Shown: positions 34,365 to 42,545 of the stretch, piece after piece | How the letters are laid out: every line of letters starts with the position of its first letter | Numbering within the stretch: position 1 is the stretch's first letter | Origin: Candidatus Pelagibacter sp. | GTDB taxonomy: Bacteria; Pseudomonadota; Alphaproteobacteria; Pelagibacterales; Pelagibacteraceae | NCBI GenBank assembly: GCA_028226535.1 | Contig: JAOJEG010000001.1 | Location: 106,317-170,316, forward strand | Direction: 5' to 3' | DNA length: 64,000 nt | Program-made: the position numbers and the translations under genes | Notes under the pieces: generated by a model | Databases searched by the model: none | What the model was told of the DNA's origin: nothing | Seen by the model: the letters and a program-made list of their open reading frames with translations, nothing else

Positions 34365-35600
34365 TTATCTTTGAGACCAAGATGGGATTGGGTGAATTAA
34401 TTCAGCTGAAGCCCATTTAGTAGGAGCAACAACTTTATTTTCACACTTATCTCCATCACACATCACTTGGAATAACACCATTGGTTTATCAACATTCTGT
34501 CCACCTTCTGCAAATTTTATGTTTCCATAAAATGTTTGCATGTTAGTGTCAGCAAGCGCATCTCTTACTTTGACTTTGTCAAAAGAGTTCGCTCTTTCAA
34601 ATGCATCTTTAAAAACCAATAAAGCTGCTGAAGACTCAGCTGCTTGATAAGGTGGTGCGTAACCAAATTCTTTAGTGAAGTCAGCATCATAAGTCATACC
34701 GTCTTTAAAAAAGTCATCCTTATATGTTAGTGTTTTATGCCATTGTGAAGCGCATAATGCATACTGAGAATTTTTACCGTGTTGTTTTGATAATTTCGCA
34801 GCATCACAGTGTGTCATTGCAAGCATTGGCACATCAACTTTCATTTCAGCAATCTGCCTGATGGCTGTTAAAGCACCTTTTGTATGACCAGAAACAACTA
34901 AAACATCTGGTTTTACAGCTTTAACTTTTGCTAAAGTTGCAGCCATATCGTTTAGTTCTTTTGGAAGTTTGTCATCAATAAGCTTTTTAGATCCAGTTCT
35001 TTTAATCGCATCTAAAACACCCAATCTCACATCTTGAGAAAAGGCATCTTGTTCAAATGCCATTGCAACAGAAACTGGTTTACCACCATTTTTTTCAACT
35101 GCTAAATCTATAGCTACATCAAGATATAAGTTAGCTGGTGCAAGTACAGCAAACAAATACTTGTAACCTTTTGTGAACAATGATCTTGAGGCACCATTTG
35201 CTTCAACCATCGGTACACCATATTTCTCTGTTACTGGCGCTATCGCTTTAGTGAGTCCTGAACTATATGGACCAAGCATATATTCAACACCATCTTGTTT
35301 GATTAATCTTTCTGCAAGTTGTGCAGCTCTTTTTGGGTTTGACTCATCATCATAATAAATGATTTCAAACTTATAAGTTTTTCCACCAACTTTAACACCA
35401 CCCATGCTGTTAATTCTATCAACAGCCATGTTGTAACCGTTTTGAGTATGAACACCATTAGATGAATATTTTCCAGTTAATGAAATAGCAGAGCCTAAAA
35501 CTATCTTATCTCCTACAACTTTTGCAAAAGATGTAACAGATGAAGATAATATAATTGCTAATGCAGAAACAAAACTTAAGATTATTCTATTTAATTTCAT
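34365..35600 (-). CDS. Branched-chain amino acid/amide-type ABC transporter substrate-binding protein
   Basis: A 411-residue periplasmic binding protein with a signal peptide (about 1-26, ending VTSFAK) and the family opening IVLGSAISLTGKYSSNG. The ribosome site AGAGGAAA lies upstream of the ATG. The C-terminal region has a Cys pair (CDGDKCE near 381-387). It is the first gene of the second Liv importer, with a terminator hairpin before the permeases, so it should be the most abundant product. The ligand is not evident; family relatives bind amino acids, amides, urea or aromatic acids. Confidence 0.9.
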   Translation of the reverse strand: MKLNRIILSFVSALAIILSSSVTSFAKVVGDKIVLGSAISLTGKYSSNGVHTQNGYNMAVDRINSMGGVKVGGKTYKFEIIYYDDESNPKRAAQLAERLIKQDGVEYMLGPYSSGLTKAIAPVTEKYGVPMVEANGASRSLFTKGYKYLFAVLAPANLYLDVAIDLAVEKNGGKPVSVAMAFEQDAFSQDVRLGVLDAIKRTGSKKLIDDKLPKELNDMAATLAKVKAVKPDVLVVSGHTKGALTAIRQIAEMKVDVPMLAMTHCDAAKLSKQHGKNSQYALCASQWHKTLTYKDDFFKDGMTYDADFTKEFGYAPPYQAAESSAALLVFKDAFERANSFDKVKVRDALADTNMQTFYGNIKFAEGGQNVDKPMVLFQVMCDGDKCENKVVAPTKWASAELIHPIPSWSQR

Positions 35601-35655
35601 TTTATTTCCTCTAGTTAATAATTAATTAATAGTTAATTTAATAAAGAAATTAATG

Positions 35656-35674
35656 TTATTGCAAGTGGCAATAA
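35656..35674 (-). terminator. Hairpin between lysE-type gene and Liv binding-protein gene
   Basis: TTATTGC (35656-35662) and GCAATAA (35668-35674) form a 7-bp stem with a 5-base loop 16 bases after the LysE stop on the minus strand. What follows (CATTAATTTC) is only a poor U-tract, so it may be a weak terminator or a stabilising hairpin. Confidence 0.35.
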
Positions 35675-35689
35675 AGACCATCAGCTAAA

Positions 35690-36304
35690 TTAATATTGTT
35701 GAGTAACAACAATAATACCAGCAATAAACACTAAAACACTCGCTGAAATTGTATTAATTGTTTTTGGATTTGCTTTAATCCATTTAATTAATTTTTGAGC
35801 AAGTAAGGCATAAGCAATCAAAGATAAAAAATCTAAAACAACATAAGTTGTAATTAAAATTATAAATTGAATTAAGTAATTTGAATTAAAATCTATAAAC
35901 TGAGGAAAGATTAAAGGAAAAAACATCCAAGCTTTAGGACTAGTTCCTGCAACCAAAAAACCATCTTTAAAAAAAGAAAAAAAACTTTTTGAAGAAATGT
36001 TTTTAGAATTTATGTCTTTAGGTCTAGAGTTATAAAGATCATAAGCTAGATACAAGATGTAAACTACTCCAATCCATTTAAATGCATTAAGTAAAGTTGA
36101 GTTTTCTGAAAAAAAAGATCCTATTACGAAAATTACTAAAGTTGCTTGAATAATATTTGCAGTTACATCACCAATTGCTGTCCAAACACATTTTTGTAAA
36201 CCATAATTCATTGAATATGAAATGATCACAATTCTTGGAGTTCCTGGAGTAATAAATAAAAATAGTATTATTTGTAAAAATAAAAAATAATTTAGGGGGT
36301 ACAT
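35690..36304 (-). CDS. LysE-family amino acid exporter
   Basis: A 204-residue LysE/RhtB-type exporter with six hydrophobic segments. The N-terminal FITPGTPRIVIISYSMNYG block is the family's usual PGP-like signature, with a Thr variant. It is separated by 89 bases from the Liv binding protein gene and is divergent from the DUF2805 gene. The exported compound is unknown; basic amino acids, homoserine or threonine are typical. It might relieve overload from the importers next door (inference). Confidence 0.85.
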   Translation of the reverse strand: MYPLNYFLFLQIILFLFITPGTPRIVIISYSMNYGLQKCVWTAIGDVTANIIQATLVIFVIGSFFSENSTLLNAFKWIGVVYILYLAYDLYNSRPKDINSKNISSKSFFSFFKDGFLVAGTSPKAWMFFPLIFPQFIDFNSNYLIQFIILITTYVVLDFLSLIAYALLAQKLIKWIKANPKTINTISASVLVFIAGIIVVTQQY

Positions 36305-36312
36305 TTTAAAGG

Positions 36313-36363
36313 TTGATAGTCCAAAAAAACCGGGAGCTAAAGATGGCTAAGATGGACTATCAA
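36313..36363. promoter_or_regulatory. 11-bp perfect inverted repeat between divergent genes
   Basis: TTGATAGTCCA (36313-36323) and TGGACTATCAA (36353-36363) are perfect inverted repeats with a 29-base spacer that is GC-rich for this genome (CCGGGAGC, GATGGC). It could be an RNA hairpin in the leader of the DUF2805 gene or a two-site operator in the divergent promoter. A TATAAT (36368-36373) directly follows. No known class was matched. Confidence 0.4.
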
Positions 36364-36425
36364 GAATTATAATATCATTCTCTAAATAAAATGCATTAAT
36401 CATTTTTTTCAAATATAAAGGATTT

Positions 36426-36722
36426 ATGAAAAAAAAAGGTCACACCCCTATCACTAGAGTTAAAAATCCTGAACCAGAAGTAAATGACCCAGATTGGATA
36501 GTTTGGGCTGCCTGGGCTGACAGGATCACCTTCGAAGAAATAGAAAAAAAAACAGGTAAGACAGAGTCTGAAGTAATTAAGATTATGCGAAGATCTGTAA
36601 AACCAGCTTCATTTAGATTGTGGAGAAAAAGGGTTAACCAAAAAAGTATTAAACATAGAAAAAAATTTGAATATTCTAGAAAAGAAATAGCTAGTAAAAT
36701 TAAAAAGAATGACTATTTATAA
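36426..36722 (+). CDS. DUF2805/TIGR03643-family small protein
   Basis: A basic 98-residue protein with the family pattern DPDWIVWAAWADRITFEEIEKKTG (about 21-44) and KPASFRLWRKRV. The ITFEEIEKKTGKTESEVIKIMR part looks like a helix-turn-helix, so nucleic-acid binding is possible. Function in the family is not established. AAGGA lies 4 bases before the ATG. It is followed at 3 bases by the glutaredoxin gene. Confidence 0.8.
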   Translation: MKKKGHTPITRVKNPEPEVNDPDWIVWAAWADRITFEEIEKKTGKTESEVIKIMRRSVKPASFRLWRKRVNQKSIKHRKKFEYSRKEIASKIKKNDYL

Positions 36723-36725
36723 AGT

Positions 36726-36980
36726 ATGAAATCAGTAACTATCTACACAGGTCCACTTTGCAATTTTTGTGAAGCTGCAAAAAGATTATTAACAAGAAAT
36801 AATGTTGAATATAAAGAAATAGATATTTCAACAGTTGATGGTGCAATGGATGAAATGATTAAAAAAGCCAATGGCAAAAGAACAATCCCACAAATTTTCT
36901 TTGATGATCAACACATTGGTGGTTATGATGAAACAAGAGCTTTAGAAAAAGAAAATAAACTTTTAGATCTTCTTAAATAA
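36726..36980 (+). CDS. grxC: Glutaredoxin (GrxC-type)
   Basis: An 84-residue glutaredoxin with the CNFC active site (Cys12, Cys15; an unusual LCNFC in place of the common CPYC), the TIPQIF cis-proline (about 58-63) and the GGYDE glutathione-site loop. It is in the same transcript as the DUF2805 gene. The dithiol site suits reduction of protein disulfides with glutathione. MsrB lies next to it on the other strand, so redox repair genes cluster here. Confidence 0.9.
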   Translation: MKSVTIYTGPLCNFCEAAKRLLTRNNVEYKEIDISTVDGAMDEMIKKANGKRTIPQIFFDDQHIGGYDETRALEKENKLLDLLK

Positions 36981-36988
36981 TTTGATAA

Positions 36989-37363
36989 TTAGCTTTTTGG
37001 TTTAAAAACTAAACATACTCCATTATTACAGTATCGTTTTCCAGTTGGATTTGGTCCATCCTCAAAAATATGTCCATGATGTCCACCACATTTTTTACAA
37101 TGATACTCAGTTCTTGCATAACCTAATAAATGGTCAGTTTTAGTTACAAACACATCAGGGAGTGACTGATAGAAAGATGGCCAACCTGAGCCACTTTCAT
37201 ATTTTGTGTTTGAATCAAATAATTTTTCTCCACAATTAGCGCAGTGAAAACTTCCCTCTCTTGTTTCGTGGTTTAGCTCACTCGTATTTGGTGGTTCTGT
37301 TCCATCTTCAAATAAAACTAATTTTTGTTCAGCAGTTAAATTTGGATTTATTTTTTTTGTCAT
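36989..37363 (-). CDS. msrB: Peptide-methionine (R)-S-oxide reductase
   Basis: A 124-residue MsrB that repairs oxidised methionine. The zinc-binding CxxC pairs (CANCG near 42; CKKCG near 91), the GSGWPSF loop (about 58-64) and GHHGHIF are present. The catalytic region reads RYCNNGVC: the first Cys matches the nucleophile. Normal length for a single-domain cytosolic MsrB. It is convergent with grxC. Confidence 0.92.
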   Translation of the reverse strand: MTKKINPNLTAEQKLVLFEDGTEPPNTSELNHETREGSFHCANCGEKLFDSNTKYESGSGWPSFYQSLPDVFVTKTDHLLGYARTEYHCKKCGGHHGHIFEDGPNPTGKRYCNNGVCLVFKPKS

Positions 37364-37366
37364 AAT

Positions 37367-38260
37367 TTAAATTAATTTAGCACAAGATTGATGAAGAAAT
37401 GAGTGCAATTCAATTAATTTTTTAAAATCTTTATTGTATCCTCCGCCTAAAACTCCACAAATAGGTATTTTTTTTGAGGAAAAATTTTCAATTACCAATT
37501 CATCTCTTTGTTTCACTCCTTCATCTGAAATTTTTAATTTACCTAAACGGTCATTAAAATGAATATCAACCCCAGCGATATAAAAAACAAAGTCAAAGTT
37601 TTCACTATTAAGTTCGTTTAAATAAAATTTTAGTGTCTTCATATAAGCTTTATCTTCAACATTATCCTCAAGCTCAACATCTAAGTCACTCATTGATTTT
37701 TTCGCTGGATAATTAGTTTTTGAATGCATGCTAAAGGTAAAGACATGTCTATTATCTTTAAATATTTCAGAGTTTCCATTTCCCTGATGAACGTCTAGAT
37801 CTACAATTAAAACTCTATTTGCAAATCCTCTATCTAATAAATAATGAGCAGCAACAGCGACATCATTAAAAACACAATATCCAGCTCCTTCATTGTAATT
37901 AGCATGATGACTGCCTCCTGCCGTATTGCAGGCAACTCCATAATTTAATGCAAGTTTTGATGCTAAAACAGTACCCCCAGTTGCAACTAAGGATCTTTGC
38001 ACCACACTATCTACTAAAGGAAAACCAATTTTTTTAATTCCATTTTTGTCTAAGGTTTTATTTTTTATATCATTTATGTAATTTTTAGAATGAGCTCTAT
38101 TTAAAGTCTCAAAAGAACAAGCATCAGGATTATGAAATTTTTTGACAACTTTCCTATCAATCAAATATTTGGCTAGTTCACTAAATTTATTAATTGGAAA
38201 TTTATGATCATCTCCAATTTTAGCAACATAATCTTTATGATTAACTACTGGTAGCTCCAT
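37367..38260 (-). CDS. Histone-deacetylase-family (acetoin utilisation AcuC/acetylpolyamine-type) hydrolase
   Basis: A 297-residue zinc hydrolase of the HDAC superfamily. GGSHHANYNEGAGYC (about 116-130) contains the proton-shuttle His pair, and DLDVHQGNG (about 153-161) carries two zinc ligands. The third Asp is in AGVDIHFNDRLG. Bacterial relatives deacetylate polyamines, acetoin-pathway enzymes or amides. It overlaps the D-2-hydroxyacid dehydrogenase gene by one base. The biological substrate is unknown. Confidence 0.88.
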   Translation of the reverse strand: MELPVVNHKDYVAKIGDDHKFPINKFSELAKYLIDRKVVKKFHNPDACSFETLNRAHSKNYINDIKNKTLDKNGIKKIGFPLVDSVVQRSLVATGGTVLASKLALNYGVACNTAGGSHHANYNEGAGYCVFNDVAVAAHYLLDRGFANRVLIVDLDVHQGNGNSEIFKDNRHVFTFSMHSKTNYPAKKSMSDLDVELEDNVEDKAYMKTLKFYLNELNSENFDFVFYIAGVDIHFNDRLGKLKISDEGVKQRDELVIENFSSKKIPICGVLGGGYNKDFKKLIELHSFLHQSCAKLI

Positions 38261-39213
38261 TATTTTTCAATAATACGAATAGGCTTTCCATTAACACATG
38301 CTTCAAGATCTTCAATCATCTGGGTATAAAAAATACTATAATTTTCTGCAGTTACATAACCAATATGTGGAGTAAGTAATGCATTAGGTAAAAATCTTAA
38401 TTTATTTCCTTCGGGTAGAGGCTCTTTTTCATACACGTCAATTCCAGCGCCCATAATTACATTTGTAGATAAAGCTATTATTAAATCATCTTCGTTTACG
38501 ATTGGTCCACGCGAAGTATTAATTAGAAAAGCTGTCTTTTTCATTTGATCAAACTCTTTAATGGTGATGCAATCTTTATATCGCTCTCCTCCTTGAACAT
38601 GAATTGAAATATAATCAGATGTTTTAATTAAATCCTCTTTGCTACATGGTAAAACATTCAACTCTTTACATTTATCTAAATCTAGGTTTTCGCTCCAAGC
38701 TATTACCTGCATTCCAAAAGCATTCGCAATTTTTGCTACTTGAGAGCCCACTCTTCCAAGTCCTATTAAACCAATAATCTTACCTTTTAATTCAAAACCA
38801 ACTGTAGTTTGCCAGTATCCTTGATACATATTATCAATTTCTGTTTTTAAATTTTTGGATAAACCTAAAATTAAAGCCCAAGTAAGTTCACAAGTTGGAT
38901 TAAAATTAATCTCAGTTCCACAGACTATAATTTTTCTTTTATGTGCAGCTTCTAAATCAATTGCTTTATTTCTTGATCCACTAGTGATGATATATTTAAG
39001 ATCATTAAGATTATCGATTAAGTTTTTAGTAATTGGTGTTCGCTCACGCATAATTAATAATGCCTCAAAATCAGATAGTTGTTCAATAGCATCAGCTTCA
39101 TCTAAAAATGGTTCACTAAAAATTTTAAATTCATATTTTCCAGATAATTTTTTTAAATCCACAAACTCTTGTGAAACATTCTGATAATCATCTAATATTG
39201 CAACTTTAAGCAT
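38260..39213 (-). CDS. D-2-hydroxyacid dehydrogenase
   Basis: A 317-residue NAD-dependent D-isomer-specific 2-hydroxyacid dehydrogenase. The Rossmann motif GLGRVGS (about 151-157), catalytic Arg in NTSRGP (about 232-237) and the His of TPHIGYVT (about 285-292) are in place. SerA-type C-terminal ACT domain is absent, so glyoxylate/hydroxypyruvate-like activity or similar is likelier than phosphoglycerate dehydrogenase. It overlaps the DMT gene by 8 bases. Confidence 0.88.
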   Translation of the reverse strand: MLKVAILDDYQNVSQEFVDLKKLSGKYEFKIFSEPFLDEADAIEQLSDFEALLIMRERTPITKNLIDNLNDLKYIITSGSRNKAIDLEAAHKRKIIVCGTEINFNPTCELTWALILGLSKNLKTEIDNMYQGYWQTTVGFELKGKIIGLIGLGRVGSQVAKIANAFGMQVIAWSENLDLDKCKELNVLPCSKEDLIKTSDYISIHVQGGERYKDCITIKEFDQMKKTAFLINTSRGPIVNEDDLIIALSTNVIMGAGIDVYEKEPLPEGNKLRFLPNALLTPHIGYVTAENYSIFYTQMIEDLEACVNGKPIRIIEK

Positions 39214-40108
39214 TTTGAACTTTCCTATTTGATAATAAAATTCCGATAATAATAAAACAGGCGCCTAAAATATGATAAAACATAAATTTTTCATTAAAAA
39301 AAATCATAGCCATTATAGCGCTGAATATTGGCATCAAGTGCAAAAATACTCCAGATCGATTTGCTCCAATCATAGATATACCTTTAATCCATAATATGAA
39401 TGAAGCTAGACCAGGTAACAAAACAACATATGATAAAATTAAGATAAATGGCATATCAAGTTTAATTCTAAAACCAACTTGGTACTCTATGAAATAAACT
39501 GGAATTAAGAAAATTAATCCAAATGTCATTACAACTTGTAATAAACCTAATTGAGACAACTCATATTTTTGTCTTTTTAATAGTGTTGAATATAAAGCCC
39601 AAGAAAACATAGCCACCACCATTGTAATATCACCTTTATTAAAATTTAAATTTTTTAAAATTTCAAAGTCAGCTTTAGTAATTATTATGATTACACCTAA
39701 AAATGAAAGTATTACTCCTATTATTTGGAATGCATTCGTTTTCTCAATTTTTAAAATAAATGAAAAAAACATAATCATTACTGGAATTGTAGAAATCATT
39801 AGCACTCCACTTATGACTTGAGTAAAATTTAATGAATAATAAACAATTGAGTTAAAAATTGTAATACTTGTAACACCTAAAATTATAAACAATTTATAAT
39901 TTTGAAATATATACTCTTTTTTTTTTAAAATTTCAGAAATTGTAAATGGTGCTAAAATTAACCAAGCAAAAAACCAACGATAAAAGTTTAAAGAAAATGG
40001 AGGCACTTCATAATGACTTGCAAATTTTCCAACTATAAAGTTTCCAGCCCAAAAGGTTACTGTTAGTAACAAAAAGATATATGCAAGAAAATTTGATTTT
40101 TCTCTCAC
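39206..40108 (-). CDS. DMT-superfamily (EamA) transporter
   Basis: A 300-residue ten-helix DMT carrier with two EamA repeats; FNEKFMFYHILGA near the C-terminus ends the second. It directly follows the DadA-like gene (ORFs abut) and overlaps the D-2-hydroxyacid dehydrogenase gene. Substrate unknown; co-location with amino-acid oxidation genes suggests an amino-acid-related compound. Confidence 0.85.
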   Translation of the reverse strand: MREKSNFLAYIFLLLTVTFWAGNFIVGKFASHYEVPPFSLNFYRWFFAWLILAPFTISEILKKKEYIFQNYKLFIILGVTSITIFNSIVYYSLNFTQVISGVLMISTIPVMIMFFSFILKIEKTNAFQIIGVILSFLGVIIIITKADFEILKNLNFNKGDITMVVAMFSWALYSTLLKRQKYELSQLGLLQVVMTFGLIFLIPVYFIEYQVGFRIKLDMPFILILSYVVLLPGLASFILWIKGISMIGANRSGVFLHLMPIFSAIMAMIFFNEKFMFYHILGACFIIIGILLSNRKVQNA

Positions 40109-41350
40109 TTAACTAAATCTTAGTGAGCTATAAGGTTTTAAATCCAAATTAGTATTTTCGTTAGCTATCATTCCTGAAACTATCTTTCCAGATATTGGGC
40201 CTAATGTCCAACCTAAATGATGGTGACCAAAACAATAAAAAACATTTTTATGATTTTTTGAAGGACCCATCACTGGAAGAAAGTCAGGCAATGATGGTCT
40301 AAATCCAAGCCACTCATCTTCATGTTCGGGTAGGTCTCCAAGCATATATTTTGCATTATTGATTAAATTTTTAACTCTCGATTTCGATAATGGATTATCT
40401 AAACCACCAAACTCAACAGTTCCAACAACCCTTAAACCTTGTTCCATAGGAGTAATTCCAAATCCTCTATTTGAAAAAATAACTGGTCTATTTAACATAT
40501 GATCACAACCTTTAAAATGAACATGATATCCTCTTTCAGTATCCAAAGGTATTCTTTCACCTAAATTGTCAGTTAATTTTTTAGAAAAGGCTCCACAAGC
40601 AATTACAACTTTATCAAAAATAAAACTTTGATTTTCAGTTTTAAAAACAGGTTTTTGTTCATCAAAATTAATATCTTTAATGTTTACTTTGTTAAATTTT
40701 CCACCTTTTTTTAAAAACAAGTCAAAAAGTTTTAAAAGAATTTTTTTTGGATTTCTTGCATGTCTTGCATATGGATAATAAACACCCGCATGATAAAAAG
40801 GCTTTATATGTGGTTCTAGATCGTGAATTTCAGATTTGTTTACTAATTGTTGTTTAACACCCAGCTCATCTCTTATATTTATTTCCAATTCTCTACTTTT
40901 GAGATCTTGGTCATTCCAAATATATAAAATTCCTTTATTTTCAACTAAGCCTTCTAATTCAATTTCATCAAATAATTCATCATAAGCTGGGAGCGCTAAA
41001 TCTAAAATTTGGTGCATATTTTTTGCTGTATGCATCATGTTTTTAGTTGTTGAATTTAATATAAATTTTAAAAACCATGGAATCATTTTAGGAACATAGT
41101 TCCACTTTAAAGCCAAAGGTCCAGATGAGCTCAATAACATTGCCGGAACATCTGCTAGCACATCAGGGCGATTAAGAGGAACAGAAGCATATGGTGAAAA
41201 GTGACCAGCATTTCCATACGATGCTGCTTGTGCGCCAGGGTTATCTCTATCAAAAATAGTTACATTGAATCCTTTTTTCTGAAGAAACAAAGCATTTGAT
41301 ACACCTTGGATACCAGCACCTACAATCCCAACTTTAATATTTTTAATCAT
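40109..41350 (-). CDS. FAD-dependent D-amino acid dehydrogenase-like (DadA) protein
   Basis: A 413-residue DAO-fold flavoprotein with GAGIQGVSNALFL (about 11-23), the DadA-type GNAGHFSPYASVPLNRP (about 46-62) and a C-terminal GHHHLGWTLGP block (about 372-382). DadA enzymes deaminate D-amino acids and pass electrons to the respiratory chain. It lies between the cell-elongation operon and the D-2-hydroxyacid dehydrogenase, so recycling of D-amino acids from peptidoglycan is a reasonable but unproven role. Confidence 0.85.
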   Translation of the reverse strand: MIKNIKVGIVGAGIQGVSNALFLQKKGFNVTIFDRDNPGAQAASYGNAGHFSPYASVPLNRPDVLADVPAMLLSSSGPLALKWNYVPKMIPWFLKFILNSTTKNMMHTAKNMHQILDLALPAYDELFDEIELEGLVENKGILYIWNDQDLKSRELEINIRDELGVKQQLVNKSEIHDLEPHIKPFYHAGVYYPYARHARNPKKILLKLFDLFLKKGGKFNKVNIKDINFDEQKPVFKTENQSFIFDKVVIACGAFSKKLTDNLGERIPLDTERGYHVHFKGCDHMLNRPVIFSNRGFGITPMEQGLRVVGTVEFGGLDNPLSKSRVKNLINNAKYMLGDLPEHEDEWLGFRPSLPDFLPVMGPSKNHKNVFYCFGHHHLGWTLGPISGKIVSGMIANENTNLDLKPYSSLRFS

Positions 41351-41420
41351 GATCGCTTTTTATAGTTAAAAAAATAATATTTGGTAGTGGCAAATTATAC
41401 TTGATTAATATTGTAATTAC

Positions 41421-42545
41421 TTAAGCTATAGTTTGTTGGCTATGAATTTTAGCACTCAATACAATGCCAAAACCAATCATAGTTGCAAGCATTGAAGATC
41501 CTCCATAAGACATTATAGGAAGTGGAGAACCAACTATAGGTAATAACCCTAACACCATCGATAAATTAACTGTAATATAAATAAATATTGCAAATGCAAA
41601 ACCAAAACAAAACATTCTTGCAAAACTACTTCTTGAGATCGCACCTATTTGGATTATTCTAATAATAATAATTGTATACAACAACAAAAGTCCAACTGAA
41701 CCTACAAACCCAAACTCCTCTGAAAATAAAGTAAATATAAAATCAGTATGTTTTTCTGGCAAAAAATCTAAATAACTTTGTGTTCCTTGTAAAAATCCTT
41801 TACCTGAAAGACCTCCAGAACCAATTGCAATTTTAGATTGGATAATTTGATAACCAGCACCTAATGGATCTCGATCAGGATCTAAAAAAGTTAAGATCCT
41901 TAATTTTTGATAAGGTTCTAGGTAAGTAATTATAAAAGGTAATGAAATTAGAAAGGCTATTAATGAAACAAAAAAATATTTAATTTTTACACCTCCTAAC
42001 CATAGTATTATTAGTCCACTGGACGCTATTAATATAGATGTTCCTAAGTCAGGCTGAGATAAAACAAAAATTATTGGAATTATAATTAAAGTTAATGGAA
42101 CAGAAATACTAATAAATGAATTTACTTTTTCAGGACTCAATCGGTGATAATATTTTGCAAGACAAAGTATAATTCCTATTTTCATTAATTCTGAAGGTTG
42201 TAAAATTAAAAAATATAAATTAATCCAACGTTGTGATCCTGAGGCTTTTATTCCATAAATAGAAACCCAGATTAGTAACAAAATGATAATACCATATAAA
42301 AAATAGGAACAAAAATGCCAAAATTTAATATTAAAAAATGAAATTGACAACATAAGAGTAAAAAAAGCTATTAATTTAGTTAAATGACTTTTAGTGTGAT
42401 AATGAAATTCACCCCCATCAGTAGAGTACATTATAAAAAAACTCAATACTGATAAGATAATTATACAAAACAACAGAATAAAATCTAAATTTTTAATTTT
42501 TTGAAAAAAATTTAGATCAGAGTTAAGTCGAGATTGTTGATACAT
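41421..42545 (-). CDS. rodA: Rod-shape SEDS peptidoglycan polymerase
   Basis: A 374-residue SEDS-family glycosyltransferase (RodA) with ten hydrophobic segments. The family blocks QPDLGTS (about 164-170), the extracellular GAGYQIIQSKIAIGSGGLSGKG (about 226-247) and FGFVG are visible; the Asp of DFIFTL may be the catalytic one. It abuts mrdA and closes the mre-mrd operon. Confidence 0.93.
   Translation of the reverse strand: MYQQSRLNSDLNFFQKIKNLDFILLFCIIILSVLSFFIMYSTDGGEFHYHTKSHLTKLIAFFTLMLSISFFNIKFWHFCSYFLYGIIILLLIWVSIYGIKASGSQRWINLYFLILQPSELMKIGIILCLAKYYHRLSPEKVNSFISISVPLTLIIIPIIFVLSQPDLGTSILIASSGLIILWLGGVKIKYFFVSLIAFLISLPFIITYLEPYQKLRILTFLDPDRDPLGAGYQIIQSKIAIGSGGLSGKGFLQGTQSYLDFLPEKHTDFIFTLFSEEFGFVGSVGLLLLYTIIIIRIIQIGAISRSSFARMFCFGFAFAIFIYITVNLSMVLGLLPIVGSPLPIMSYGGSSMLATMIGFGIVLSAKIHSQQTIA

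Noticed and set aside
40109..41350. Calling the DAO-fold flavoprotein L-2-hydroxyglutarate oxidase to complete the GlaH pathway
   Set aside because: Its blocks near residues 46-62 and 372-382 are DadA-like and it is 10 kb away in another operon.
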